64,000 bases of DNA from Ipomoea triloba (taxonomy: Eukaryota; Streptophyta; Magnoliopsida; Solanales; Convolvulaceae), in assembly GCF_003576645.1 (NCBI RefSeq), contig NC_044930.1, positions 18,800,182-18,864,181 of the forward strand, written 5' to 3'. Position numbers and translations under genes: made by a program. The notes under the pieces were generated by a model. That model worked only from the letters and a program-made list of their open reading frames with translations, made no database searches and was not told where the DNA came from. This document shows positions 52,114 to 62,984 of this stretch, piece after piece (the stretch's first letter is position 1; every line of letters begins with the position of its first letter).

Positions 52114-52404
52114 TTTCCTACATGTAGCTCCTTCATAAAAATAGCAAAATAAAAATATTTAATTACAACAAATTCATGTAAATATAATATATATGCAAAA
52201 GAAAAATATAACATAAATATTTTTACCTCTTATCACTTTTAACACTCAGTCTCCGTTTTACCAAGTTGTGACGCAAGAGATTAATATTCAGGAAGAATCA
52301 TCATGCCCATTAAATGGGTCTCATGTTCGTAGTGCGCTGAGAAGAACAGTTGAACGCATGTGTAAATTGAGTTGTACCTTATGGTATGTCATTTCAAACA
52401 GGAG

Positions 52405-52602
52405 AACGCATTTGGCACATGCGTTCGCGTTCTACAGTAGAACGCATTTTCTAAATGCGTTCTAAGGACATTTTGTTCTTATTATACGAATTGCCACTTG
52501 CGTGCCACTTGCGTTCTTTTTACCGGTCAATCAACCAGAAGAACGCAATTGGTAATTGCGTTATACTTAATGATTCAGTAGAACGCATTTTCTAAATGCG
52601 TT
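52405..52602. repeat. AACGC palindromes in the transposase/module intergenic region
   Basis: 52405-52425 (centre GGC, one arm mismatch), 52441-52461 (TCT), 52542-52562 (AACGCAATT GGT AATTGCGTT) and 52582-52602 (TCT). The copies at 52441 and 52582 are followed by the same ct(a)(c/a)ggacattttgttcttattata phrase, so a ~50-bp block has been duplicated. They lie between the minus-strand transposase start (52113) and the plus-strand TATAAAT at 52640. Confidence 0.92.
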
Positions 52603-52639
52603 CTACGGACATTTTGTTCTTATTATACATAACTTTGGC

Positions 52640-52904
52640 TATAAATATTCTATACACAATATTTCAATTACTACACAACAATTACTTTCATATGAACGTT
52701 ACCGTCTTTCTCCTACTACAAAATGTTTTTTTTCTTTGTTTCTGCCACCGTGAACACATGTGGAAATTAGTTCTAAACATTATGGCCGGTGAAACATTAG
52801 TATTATGGATTACAATTAAAACTCGCGAAAATACTTTTGTAGAGATCGAGAGCCTGATCAAGCTACTTCATCAGCTCGTGCAGCTCAACTCTACCATGAA
52901 CTAG
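52640..52904 (+). CDS. TATA module 3: 70-residue small protein with WITIKTR motif
   Basis: TATAAAT at 52640-52646. ATG at 52692 opens 70 residues: a hydrophobic start (MNVTVFLLLQNVFFLCFC), then LVLWITIKTRENTFVEIESL and a short amphipathic tail ending NSTMN. The conserved 20-mer (52807-52826) encodes the WITIKTR part in this frame. This is the only module in which ATG, hydrophobic segment and motif lie in one uninterrupted frame. Family unknown. Confidence 0.5.
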
Positions 52905-53099
52905 AGTCATCTTATCATTTGTTCATTTGTTGTTGGCCTGACTCTAGTTCAACTATAAGGTTCGTTTATTCACAATTTTCACAACGCTATTTTTTGTTTA
53001 GGGCAAATAGATATAAAACTCAATTGCGAAATGCGTTATACTCAAGTGCCATTAAATAATATTCTTTTGTTTGAAAACTGTGCCATTAAATCCTATGCC

Positions 53100-53520
53100 T
53101 ATAAATACAACTATCAGTATCTTATTCAACAAACATTCTAATAGTGGCATGCAGTTCATATCATCATATTTTTTTAAACACATACTGCGATTTTGTTTCT
53201 TTCACATTCAAAATGGCACTTTTCCTCTCGTTTTTCAAGTTTACCATAAATTCAAATTCTTCCAAAATGGCACTTTTCATCTCGTTTTTCAAGTTTACCA
53301 TAAATTCAAGTTCTTCCAACACTTTCTTTTTATAAGTATTTTAATGGATTGCAATTAAAACTCGCAGTGTTCGTTTGTGCAATAGCACTTGGACTCGGTT
53401 GGAAGTTGAAAAAGAAAATTTTCCACCAACCAATCCGCAAGCACGCAAGCAAGCAAGCACCTCCAAATCAGATCGTCTCTTCAACTGTGGTTGGTTAACT
53501 AGAAGGCTGTTCGTCCGTTT
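53100..53520 (+). other. TATA module 4 with repeated hydrophobic peptide and conserved 20-mer
   Basis: TATAAAT at 53100-53106. ATG at 53213 opens 40 residues containing a tandem 19-residue repeat (MALF(L/I)SFFKFTINS). Two in-frame stops (53333, 53342) separate it from GGATTGCAATTAAAACTCGC (53346-53365), which reads WIAIKTR in the same frame. An alternative frame over the 20-mer stays open for about 50 codons (GLQLKLAVFVCAIALGLGW...). Undecided. Confidence 0.4.
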
Positions 53521-53929
53521 TTTTAAGTTCCTACTATAACATTGCTTATATGTAAAACCACATAGTTTATGGTCTAAATATTAAATAGCTTGTTTATTTA
53601 TATATTCGCAATATTAACTATTTTATTGTATCGTACTTTATCGTTTCCATAAATAAAAGTTTACTGTATATATATGCTGGATTATTTTTATTTCGAAAAT
53701 AATAAATATTGCAATATAAACGTGAGAGTTTTAAATTTGTTATCGTTCAATCATTAAAAATTTCCCAATTTACCCTTCTATATTCCAACAATAATTAAAG
53801 TATTTATAATTGTTTCCAATTGAAAAAATAATACAGAGTAAACTACTTTGTCAAGAAAACCATTAATTCCAAAGCATACTGTTCAGTATCATATTGAATA
53901 AAAAAATTACACAAACAAAATTTTAGGCC

Positions 53930-54100
53930 AAAGATATATATCGTGATGTAGATCTTCAACGCCTTCTTTGGCGGTGGATTTGTTACATCTCAGTCCACTC
54001 AAGGCCCAGACGCAACCTTTTCCTCAGCTAAGAGTCGCGACCAAACGCCTTTTCAAACCCACTAAATTAGGCCAAAGATATATTTCGTGATGTAGATCTT
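53930..54100. repeat. Direct repeat of a ~38-bp phrase
   Basis: aggccaaagatatat(a/t)tcgtgatgtagatcttcaa occurs at about 53925 and again at about 54068. The sequence between them has moderate GC content and might be a captured gene fragment; no family recognised. Confidence 0.7.
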
Positions 54101-54354
54101 CAATATAAGTATGACCATGGATATCTCGAAGTTTTCATGGAATAAAGGAATAAAAAATCGTATTTGAAGAAGACATTAAACTTGAATGGGAGAAGTTGTA
54201 GAGGCAAGAGAGTGAGGATTGAGGAAAAAAAACTGAGAGCATGATATCTGATGAAGATTTAGTGGGTTTGTTTCTCAAATCTCAAAAATAATGTTTTGAA
54301 AGAAATTGTAGCAATGGGTTTGTTTCATCTGAACAATGTGTTGTGAAAAAGAAG

Positions 54355-54815
54355 GTGATGTGACCCATTGATGGGTCACATCACCTTTCACGAAATCCAA
54401 GCTGACAGCCCATGTGTTGGCTGTCAGCTTGGTCAACGTGATGTGACCCAATGATGGGTCACATCACGTTTCGTGCTGTGACAGCACGAAATAAAAAAAA
54501 ATATCCCAGAATATCAGCTTGGGCAACGTGATGTGACCCAACAGCCCATGTGGGCTGTCAGCTTGGGTAAGTTGAAAAAAAAATCTCACAATATCAGCTT
54601 GGGCAACGTGATGTGACCCAATGATGGGTCACATCACGTTTCGTGCTGTCAGCGACGGTCGCTGACAGCACGAAACAAATTCCCAAGCTGACGTGGGCTG
54701 TCAGCTTGGGTAAGTTGAAAATAAAAAAAAGAAAATTAAAATATTCCTCCCTCTCACTCACGCACGAAAGTCCAAGCTGACAGCCCATGTGTTGGCTGTC
54801 AGCTTGGTAGTTGAG
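54355..54815. repeat. Hairpin cluster C
   Basis: At least seven near-perfect hairpins in 460 bp. Examples are aaggtgatgtgacccat / atgggtcacatcacctt (17-bp stem), ccaagctgacagcc / ggctgtcagcttgg (14 bp, present twice), aacgtgatgtgaccca / tgggtcacatcacgtt (twice) and tttcgtgctgtcagcgac / gtcgctgacagcacgaaa (18 bp, 1-nt loop, near 54638-54676). Stems are shuffled: the same arms recur in different combinations. Confidence 0.95.
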
Positions 54816-54879
54816 TAAATAAAAAAAAATACTTCTGTAATGGATGATCGGGTATAAATGGCCTACTTGTTTCTTTGCC

Positions 54880-55222
54880 TATAAATATGACGTTGAGTTT
54901 TATCAATCACCTCTAACGTGAAACGACACTTCTTATTTCTTCACTTCTTCCATCATATGCGTTGCATATTGTTCTATTATTTTTTTGTTCTTGCATAAAA
55001 GTTGAATGGATTACAATTAAAACTCGCGAAGGCAATGATCCAAAGGAAGTTGAATGTCTGAATCGACGAATTTCACAATTCATATTGGGGTTGCTCTATA
55101 CGGTTGAGTTGCTCCTCTTACGTATCGGGTTAGACTTGTCACTTCCGTGTTGCTGGTTCCCTGCTAGCTTGTCAACCCACCTGTTGGGTAGTTTAATATT
55201 TTTTGATGTAGCTAGCAATTAG
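54880..55222 (+). other. TATA module 5 with conserved 20-mer
   Basis: TATAAAT at 54880-54886. An ATG at 54957 opens a 13-residue hydrophobic peptide (MRCILFYYFFVLA) before a stop. The frame carrying WITIKTREGNDPKEVECLNRR (20-mer at 55008-55027) is open from 54962 to 55222 but lacks an ATG. Its tail is leucine-rich. The motif and the following acidic/basic pattern resemble module 3. Confidence 0.4.
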
Positions 55223-55460
55223 TAACTTAGTAACTTGCAACCACAATTTATTCATATATTGTATATATTTTCAATGACAATAAATCTTTAATGTAATGTC
55301 ATAATTTGTAATTGTACAGTATAGATTTATGTGACAATAACTTTTGACTTATTATTTTTGCGCATATTTACAATTTGTTTATACTTATGAACCAAAAGTT
55401 ACGTACTATAAATCATCTAGTACAATTTTATGAATGTTTGCTCTTTCATGTTCATATTTC

Positions 55461-56109
55461 ATGGTGTTATAAGGTTGTGGAACTAAAGAATATTGAGTTG
55501 GGCCAAAAATGGTGTTATAAGGTTGTGGAAATAAAGAATATTGAGCTGGGCCGAAGGGTTAACGGAATTTAATTGGAAAATGCTTTGGCCCAAAACATGG
55601 GGTGTTGGCTGATATCATAAAGGGTTTAGGGTTTAGGGTACCCGACGCATAAACGCATTTCACAAATGCGTTCATTGTATTTGTTAGGCCGAATGGATTA
55701 GAAAATGGTTTGGCCCAACGTATTTGGGTTGGAATTTTTGCCAACGTATTTGGCCCAAGGCGAACGGAATTTATCATACGAGGAACGCATTTGAGAAATG
55801 CGTTCCTTGTATTTTTTGGTGGCCGGAGAACAGCCGGCACCGGCTAACTTAACGCATTTCGCACGTGTGTGGTTTTGTATACGTTGAACGCATTTGTTAC
55901 TTGCGTTTAGTGTATCTTATACTATACACGCATTTGCTCAGTGCTTTCAGATCCCGTATTTAAAAAAAAAAAAAGGAACGCATTTGGGAAATGCGTTTCT
56001 GCCACCAAACGCATTTCCCAAAGGAGTTTTTCCCTTTTTAGTCCAACTCCCTTCGAATTTCCTAGTTTGTCAATACAGGCCCATGCGTTCCCATTTCAGT
56101 CATTCACCC
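55461..56109 (-). repeat. MULE right terminal inverted repeat
   Basis: About 649 bp, inverted copy of 42332-43026. It contains palindromes at 55652-55672, 55784-55804 and 55977-55997, with half-sites between them. A short run of plant telomere-type repeats (about 55618-55640) replaces the sequence found at the equivalent point of the left TIR. Confidence 0.92.
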
Positions 56110-56271
56110 TATTCTCAACCACCATTTTCTTTATTGGTCATTATTATATACTAGTGTTGCACCCATGCGATGCATTGCCATTAATAGATAGTTAGTTTAA
56201 ACATATTTAACTGATCCAAGAAAAAAATATCATTAGAAATAAATTGTTTTAATATTGAATAAAAAATACAA

Positions 56272-59200
56272 TTACAAATTATTGAAAAGTTCTTTGTACA
56301 CCACATTCTGAGTACATTTTAATAATCCCTTGCTTTCATCAGAAATTAAGATTTTGAGACCATCAGGATTACTCACACAGGAAACTGCAACATATAACTG
56401 TCCATGGTTAAACACAGGTTTCTTTAATAATAACCCCACTTGTGACAAAGTTTGTCTTTGGTTTATTGTCATTGCATACGACAACATAACAGGAAATTGC
56501 TTCTTTTGAAATTTAAAAGGAAGTCTTGGATCTGAAGGAGTCAATGCCAGCTGCGATATCAAGACATTTTTCCCATAGTGGGTTCCACATAATATTTTGG
56601 CTTCAATTACATGGTTCCCTAATTTGGAAACAATCAATCGTGTTCCATTACAAAGACCAATCGAATGGTCGATATTCCTCAACAGCATTATTGGAGATCC
56701 AACCTTTAATGATATGGAATGATTTGGTACAGCAGAACACCTCAAACTATTTAAAAATTCAGTAGTGTGAACTTCAGCTAAGATATTAGCATTGGTATTA
56801 GCCTTGCAAACAGAATCACAACTTAAATAAGTCTTTGATGAAGTTTGATTCATATTGTTCATGTATTCATTCACGTGATCCACAACATCTAATGTTGGTG
56901 CCAAAATTGCTCGACTCTTTAGCTGTTCAGGATCTATGTTACCAGTGCCGTATAAAGGAAATGTGTGCTCAACAATCTCTTTGATAGGATCTCCTTTGCT
57001 TTGCAATACAAACTGTGAAGGAATAATTATATTGCATTCCCCATCACTATTATCACCAAGTTTGCTATCACCTAAATTAACAATTCACTTGGCAAAATTA
57101 TCTAATTTCTCAACTTCTTCTTCACCTGTAATACTACGCAATATGAGATTTTTGGTTAGATGCAAGACTTTATAATTATTCCACAAATACGAAGAATTTA
57201 TACTTGTTTGCACAATGTCTTGTCTTGTGCCTTTGTGAATAACTGGAAGAATTTGTCTGAAATCACCCCCTAAGACAACAGTTTTAATTTACCACCAATA
57301 GTCTTTAATTTGTTGAGCTTGTATTATTAGAGAATCTCAACATGTCTCTCGTTGTTTTATCCAATGCTTCAAAATAATGCTTGTGCATCATAGGGGCTTC
57401 ATCCCAAATGATTAGCTTTGCTTTAACAATGAGTTCAACTAATGGACTACCTTGCTTGATGTTGCATGTTGAGTCTTCGTTTATAGAAATCGGTATTGCA
57501 AACCTTGAGTGAGCAGTCCTACCACCTGGTAGCAATAACGAAGCTATACCACTCGATGCTACATTTAGAACAATTTTCCCCTTGACTGTAAAGCAACAGA
57601 CATTGTTTTCCATAAAAGGTTTTCCCGGTAGTCCGGTACCACCATATCCATAGACAAAAAATAAGCCACCTTTATTGTTATCCACATCAAACATAACTTT
57701 ACTGTAAATAACTAATTGCTCCTCAGTTAGTTTTCCCACCAAAATGTCATGTTCTTCTTTTAAGGCTTGCTGATCATATGCTAGTTCTTCATACAACAAC
57801 TGATTTCCAAAAAAAGAGTTAGTTAGTCCATCTGGTATAGGCATTGGTGGATAATCTCCTAATAACTTGTTGCAAGCATGCAATAATTTTTCAATCTCTA
57901 GTAGAGCATAATTCTTCTTTTGTGTATCTGTAAGAACTAAATCTATGGCCAATATCAAAAGTAATGAAATTAGAAATTACCTTGGAACTAATTTGTAAAG
58001 AAAAAAAATGATATATATGTACCTGGGATTCCTAAACTTTTCCTGGCCTGATATTCAACATCTTCTGCTAGATGTATCCAAACAACGTACCATACCATTT
58101 CTGGCTTTGACATTATTTGAGGTCAATAGAGTTACAAAAAGTTTCCTTATAGAATATGTAGTTGACCATAGTGATGCCTCAAAAATTGTGTCCATATATT
58201 CTTTGTTATCCTCAATCAATCCTCTTGCATAACAGGCATCTCTAAATGAGGTATATTGTATTCCATAAACCAATTTGATATCTTCAAAACTTTTGGGGCC
58301 CTTAACCAAGTTTAGTAAACACCTCAAATAAAATAGTTCACCACAATTTGGCAGAACATAGAAAATCCTTCCAATTGCAAAATTTCTTTGCCTAGGATGC
58401 CATTGTAACACCGTTATTTTTTTTTTATATTTGATTAAGTGCTTTTCTATGTCTTGATTTCGTACCTATGTTTTTGTTCAATATGTCATGGATTGTGTTA
58501 AGTAATGTGTTGTTTGTGGTGTGCTTGTAACCTTGCTGTCATTTAGTGTGGTTGAGGATGTTATTTGTGCTTCGAGGACGAAACATCTTTTAAGGGGGGA
58601 AGAATGTAACACTATTGATTTTTGGGCATCTTAAAATTATTTTACCAAGTGTTGTATCCTTAAATTGGTCCATTTTAAATTATTCTATCATATTATTTGG
58701 CTCAAATTATATTGAAATTATTTTATTACTCTCCTCAAGATTATTCCTAGTTTCCAAATACTTGTTTCCTAATTTTATTTTATTCCTTGGACTCCAAGTT
58801 TGACCGTATCATCCTAAACCCCTATTATTCTTTAAGTCTTATGATTCCCTAATCCTAGTATACGTATAATATTTTCCCTAAACCTAATGTTCTATTTCCT
58901 AATCTAACATAGAATTATACGTACAGTATATATTGTTTCCCAAGCTAATGTTTTATTACTAAACTTATGCGTACAGTACATGATTCTAAACCACTACTAT
59001 ATACATATATATATATATATAATCTACACGGCTACAATAAATATATATGTATATTTTATATTCCTAATTTTATTATATTATTCAACCCTAATTATATTTC
59101 CCCTCTATAAATATTATCTATGAGTTAACCCTAGGTCCATCATATATTCCTGCTCTCTCATATTCTCTCTTGATTCTTTCTCTCTCAAATAAATAAAACC

Positions 59201-62200
59201 CTAGTCTTCTCTTTGTTCATCATCAATTCAAGAATTAGAGGTCAAGGATCATCAAGTTTAAGTGGTTAATTTTGGACTTTCGAGGTAAGATTTATGTTCA
59301 CTTAAAATTCTTTTACCCCAAATTAAAATTGATTTTCCTAAGTGTTTATGTGCATATTCTCTCTAAAATTCCTCTAAAATTTATTGTATTTATATATGTG
59401 AATAATTTCTATGTATGTTGTAATTTTGTACGCAACTAAGCATTGTATGCTGTATGTTTATAAATAAATAAATATATATGCCTATGTGTATGTTAGGTAG
59501 TGTGTATGCATAATCTTGATGCATCGTACGTAATTAGTGTATGTCTGTAATTGCATGAATATGCTTAATATGTATAAATTGGGTACTGGAATACATGTGC
59601 TAATGCTAGCTATATGTTTGTGGTCTGCTGTGTGTTTCGCATAGTGTGTACACATAATATTAGTAAATATTGTATTCTGAAAGTGCGTACATGTATCTTT
59701 TGTTGGAATGGTGTGTATGTAGCATCATCATTAGATGTAATATAAAAATATTTATATTCTCTTTATTCATGAAATTACTAGTACATGCTATATGTTGTGA
59801 TTAATTTGGTGGATGGTATTGGTGTATTTAGAGTAATATTATATTTAATTAATTTTGGTCATGGAGGATTTATACTTGGATTTTTCTTGTGAGTTTGGTC
59901 TCTCACAATTGGTTATGAGGTGGTGGAAATCCACAATTTGGTTGTATTGATACATACCGGAGTGGGCCGGATAGCTAATCCTACGATCGATTTGGATATA
60001 GAGTCTACTTTACATACCGGTGTGGGCCGGATGGTTAATCCCACAGACTCTTTGAGTTCGTTCTACCCATTGGTGTAGGTTTCCCATTGGGGGTATGCAT
60101 ACTTAAGGAATTGATCTTGGGCCAACTATGTGGGTCTCTGGTTGGTTTTTCTTTTGGTCACTGGGGCCGAAGTAATGGCTCTTGCCTGGTATTTCTCCTC
60201 CTTTTGGACAAAAATAATTAAAGATGGTTAAGTGTGAACGTTCTATTATGGTGGAATACTATAAGTATTATATATTATATGTTGGTAGTAGTGTATTCAG
60301 TAGCATGTTCTTATGTGATTTTATATGATGGCTTATTTGCATACCTGACATACATCTAGCATGTTTAGCTTTATATCATGCATAAGAAAATTTCAAATAA
60401 CAAAGATAAGTTTATAAGGGGTTACATGATGTGCCATTTATGTGTCGTGTGTTTTATGTGCTATGTGCAAAATGTTTTACAGGGTGGAGTAAGTCTTACA
60501 AGCTTTATGCTGAATTTGTTTCTTTTTGTTCTTTTTTCCTTAACTCATTTTGCAGGTGATGTTGCATAAGCATTGGGCATGAGAGCGAATCACCTAGAGA
60601 TTTATTAATAATTTATTAGTTATTTAGATTAGTTGGATTAATAGTTTCATTAAGACTCGATTATTAGTTGTTTTTGTATTAGTACCTACCTTGGGATATT
60701 ATTATTTTCAATGAATACTTTTGAACCTTATATCATGAGTTGTCTTTGGTTAGTTGTTTTAGCCTGTGCGTTTGGGTATAAGTAGTTATCCAAGCGTGGC
60801 GGTAGCCCTCTCTATTTCCTTTGATTTTATTTTCGCTTCCGCGATTGTATGTATTTTTAAGAGTTTCTCTAGTTTGGAAATGGGGGTGTTACACCATTCT
60901 CTTTTGTCTTTCTTCCAAACAAATTTTCTTGGCATTTCTAAATAAGTTAACTGTCTGGCATTCCTAATACTTCATATTAGCTGCAAACCATGCGGTGAAC
61001 ATACTTTGGGACACTGTGGGACGATTAACAACATTGTTAACATTATCATCATCATCAAATTGTATGTCAAAAGCAAATATCCTCCAAGCAGCTTCACATG
61101 GTGAGATATACCTACAACCTTTCTAGTGGATTCATCAACGGTGTTGTTGTAGAACTCAACAGTTACACGGTAATTACCCTTGTTGACGTACTTGGATAAG
61201 TACTTGATTGATCTTGACTGGTTACACCATTCAACATTAATATGAGCCCTGTACTTCAACAATAAATACCTGTTGTGTGGACAACATATCTATTGTCCAG
61301 ATCGATGTCATTCTTCTTTATCGTATGACCATTATCACGCCTACGATAAATTGGATAACCATCGCGGTCTAACATTGAATTTGGCACAAATTTCTTTGGA
61401 AAGAATTTAGAATATCGACCATTTACCATACAAGGTGAATTCTTCCTAGCTAAACCACAAGGACCATGCGTCATGAATTCTTCCACGGCTTTGTAATACT
61501 CTGGATTACATAACTCGTTTGGAATCTCAGCAGATATCCACATGTCTATATCTTTTGGGGTATTAGGATAATCATTCTTTGCCAAGAATACCAAAATGTG
61601 CGCATGCGGTAACCCTCTTTTTTTAAATTCAATTGTATAGATCACTACAAAAATAAAAAATTAGTTAGGGTTATATCAAAGTGATAATTATTTAAGTAGA
61701 ATTTAAATTTGTGAGTATTTACCAACTGAAACGACTCCAAAAATGTTGCTTTTCTAAATCTCTGTAATAAGAGTGTTTAGCTTCATTTTGAAAACGCGAT
61801 ATATAATATGTGGCCTATCTTCAACATTAAACTACATGCTTGTAGAAACCTTTCTATTTCAGGCCACTTCGGGTTACATGTGAAAGTAATAAAAAGGCTC
61901 GGATATCCCATAGCTTTGCAAATGGCCATTGCATCCTGGTAGTTTTGAATCATATATCTAACACCTCTAGTAAAGCTCGATGGCAAGATTATCCTCTTTC
62001 CTTGAGTAGTAGGATCTACTTCTCCATTTGTTAGAGCATCAGTCAGACACTTATAAGATTCACACCTTAAAGTTTTTTGATGTGTCCTGATGTAGAGTAA
62101 ACAACTAGACTCTATCATAGTATAAGCATCAACAATAAATTGTTGTAACAACCTTTTTGCATACAATAATGTCGATGTCTGATCCAACCTATCTTGCAAA

Positions 62201-62975
62201 CAGAAAGAGAAATATTCCCGCGGAGTTACACGGTTTCTTGTTGTGGATGCCCTACCAACAATGTCGGCAAACTGAATGTCTTCTCTATAACCGTCTTCAC
62301 CATATGGATATAGCAGTGGGTATTGCAGTGGTAGATATGACGGGTTCAATTCATTGATTCTTTGAAGATTCCCGAAATTTGTTTCTACCAATTGTCACGC
62401 TCTCCCATGTTTGAATCTATATCACCAACAATCAAAGCTGCAACTTCTTGAACTTGGGGCAAGTTATATGTCCGAGCATCTTTAATATTTTGTACAATAG
62501 CAACATGCAATCTTTTGGTACTGTCATTGTCCCTACACAAACAATAGTAAAGACAAAACAACTTTAATAAATTTTAATATATTTTAACATTATGACACTC
62601 AGAATACTTAGAATTGAATGGTAAAATAAGATGTTTAAATTACCCGACTGCATTCATCCTATTGTTGACTTCATTCTAAGTGTCAAAAATATACAATTGG
62701 GCGAACTTCGGCCTTTCACCTTGTTGTGGCAGCAAGCTTCCGGTTAAATGAAAATTTTGCCCATGCAATTTAAATACAGGTGGGTTGGTGCCAATATTAA
62801 TGGATCTGTATATTTTTCTTCCCATTGATGTAAAGCAAAACATATTATTATAAGACCTAATCTTTTCCAAAAAATGTTTGCTTTGATCATCTTGATTGAA
62901 AAACAAACCATATATTTGAGAAGGTGGAGTTGCGGGCTTTGGCAATTGAATTTTGCCATGAGTACAATAAAGTGA
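56272..62975 (-). pseudogene. Helitron Rep/PIF1-type helicase, broken and interrupted
   Basis: From the N-terminal side (high coordinates): a zinc-finger-like region with QSKHFLEKIRSYNNMF, INIGTNPPVFKLHGQ and RPKFAQLYIFD; the Helitron-like domain (62391-61783, VTPREYFSF, LPSSFTRGVRYM, CNPKWPEI); the Rep HxH motif in GLPHAHILVFL and the [10 protein letters not shown] tyrosine motif (61645-61160); then, across a solo LTR, FAIGRIFYVLPNCGELFYL; and the helicase (57958-56272). Walker A is degenerate (GYGGTGLPGKPF, lacking the GKT lysine order). Walker B is IIWDEAPM. The C-terminal SYAMTI ... LSQVGLLLKKPVF-HGQLYVAVS block is present. Lesions include frame breaks near 61650-61780, 60970 and 57305, and a TGA where the family has Trp (near 57090). 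Confidence 0.9.
58405..60893 (+). mobile_element. Solo LTR (2.49 kb) inside the Helitron helicase gene
   Basis: Ends gtaacaccg and gggggtgttaca, flanked by CCATT (58400-58404 and 60894-60898). One terminal T seems lost or shared. Excising it rejoins the helicase frame as KKDKREW|HPRQRNFAIG. A TATA box (tctataaatattatc near 59105) followed by a C/T-rich leader and aaataaataaaacc gives the plus orientation. The ends resemble the element at 18532-21729, but the interiors differ. Confidence 0.9.
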
Positions 62976-62984
62976 AAACTTGGG

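Larger units (their letters stand above)
42332..56109. mobile_element. Complete 13.8-kb Mutator-like element (MULE) with PMD cargo
   Basis: Both ends are defined: GGGTGAATGACTGAAATGGG at 42332 and its inverted copy ending at 56109. They are flanked by the perfect 9-bp duplication TATTCTCAA (42323-42331 and 56110-56118), the Mutator hallmark. Contents from left to right: TIR; small TATA modules; a hairpin cluster; a broken PMD gene (+); a small basic ORF (+); a GC-rich hairpin cluster; a MURA-type transposase (-); further small TATA modules; a third hairpin cluster; TIR. The outer ~130 bp of the two TIRs differ at only a handful of positions, so insertion was fairly recent compared with the other elements here. 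Confidence 0.95.

Noticed and set aside
42444..55997. CRISPR-like array from the repeated AACGC motif
   Set aside because: Spacing is irregular, the motif is a palindrome, the genome is a plant nuclear genome and there are no cas genes.
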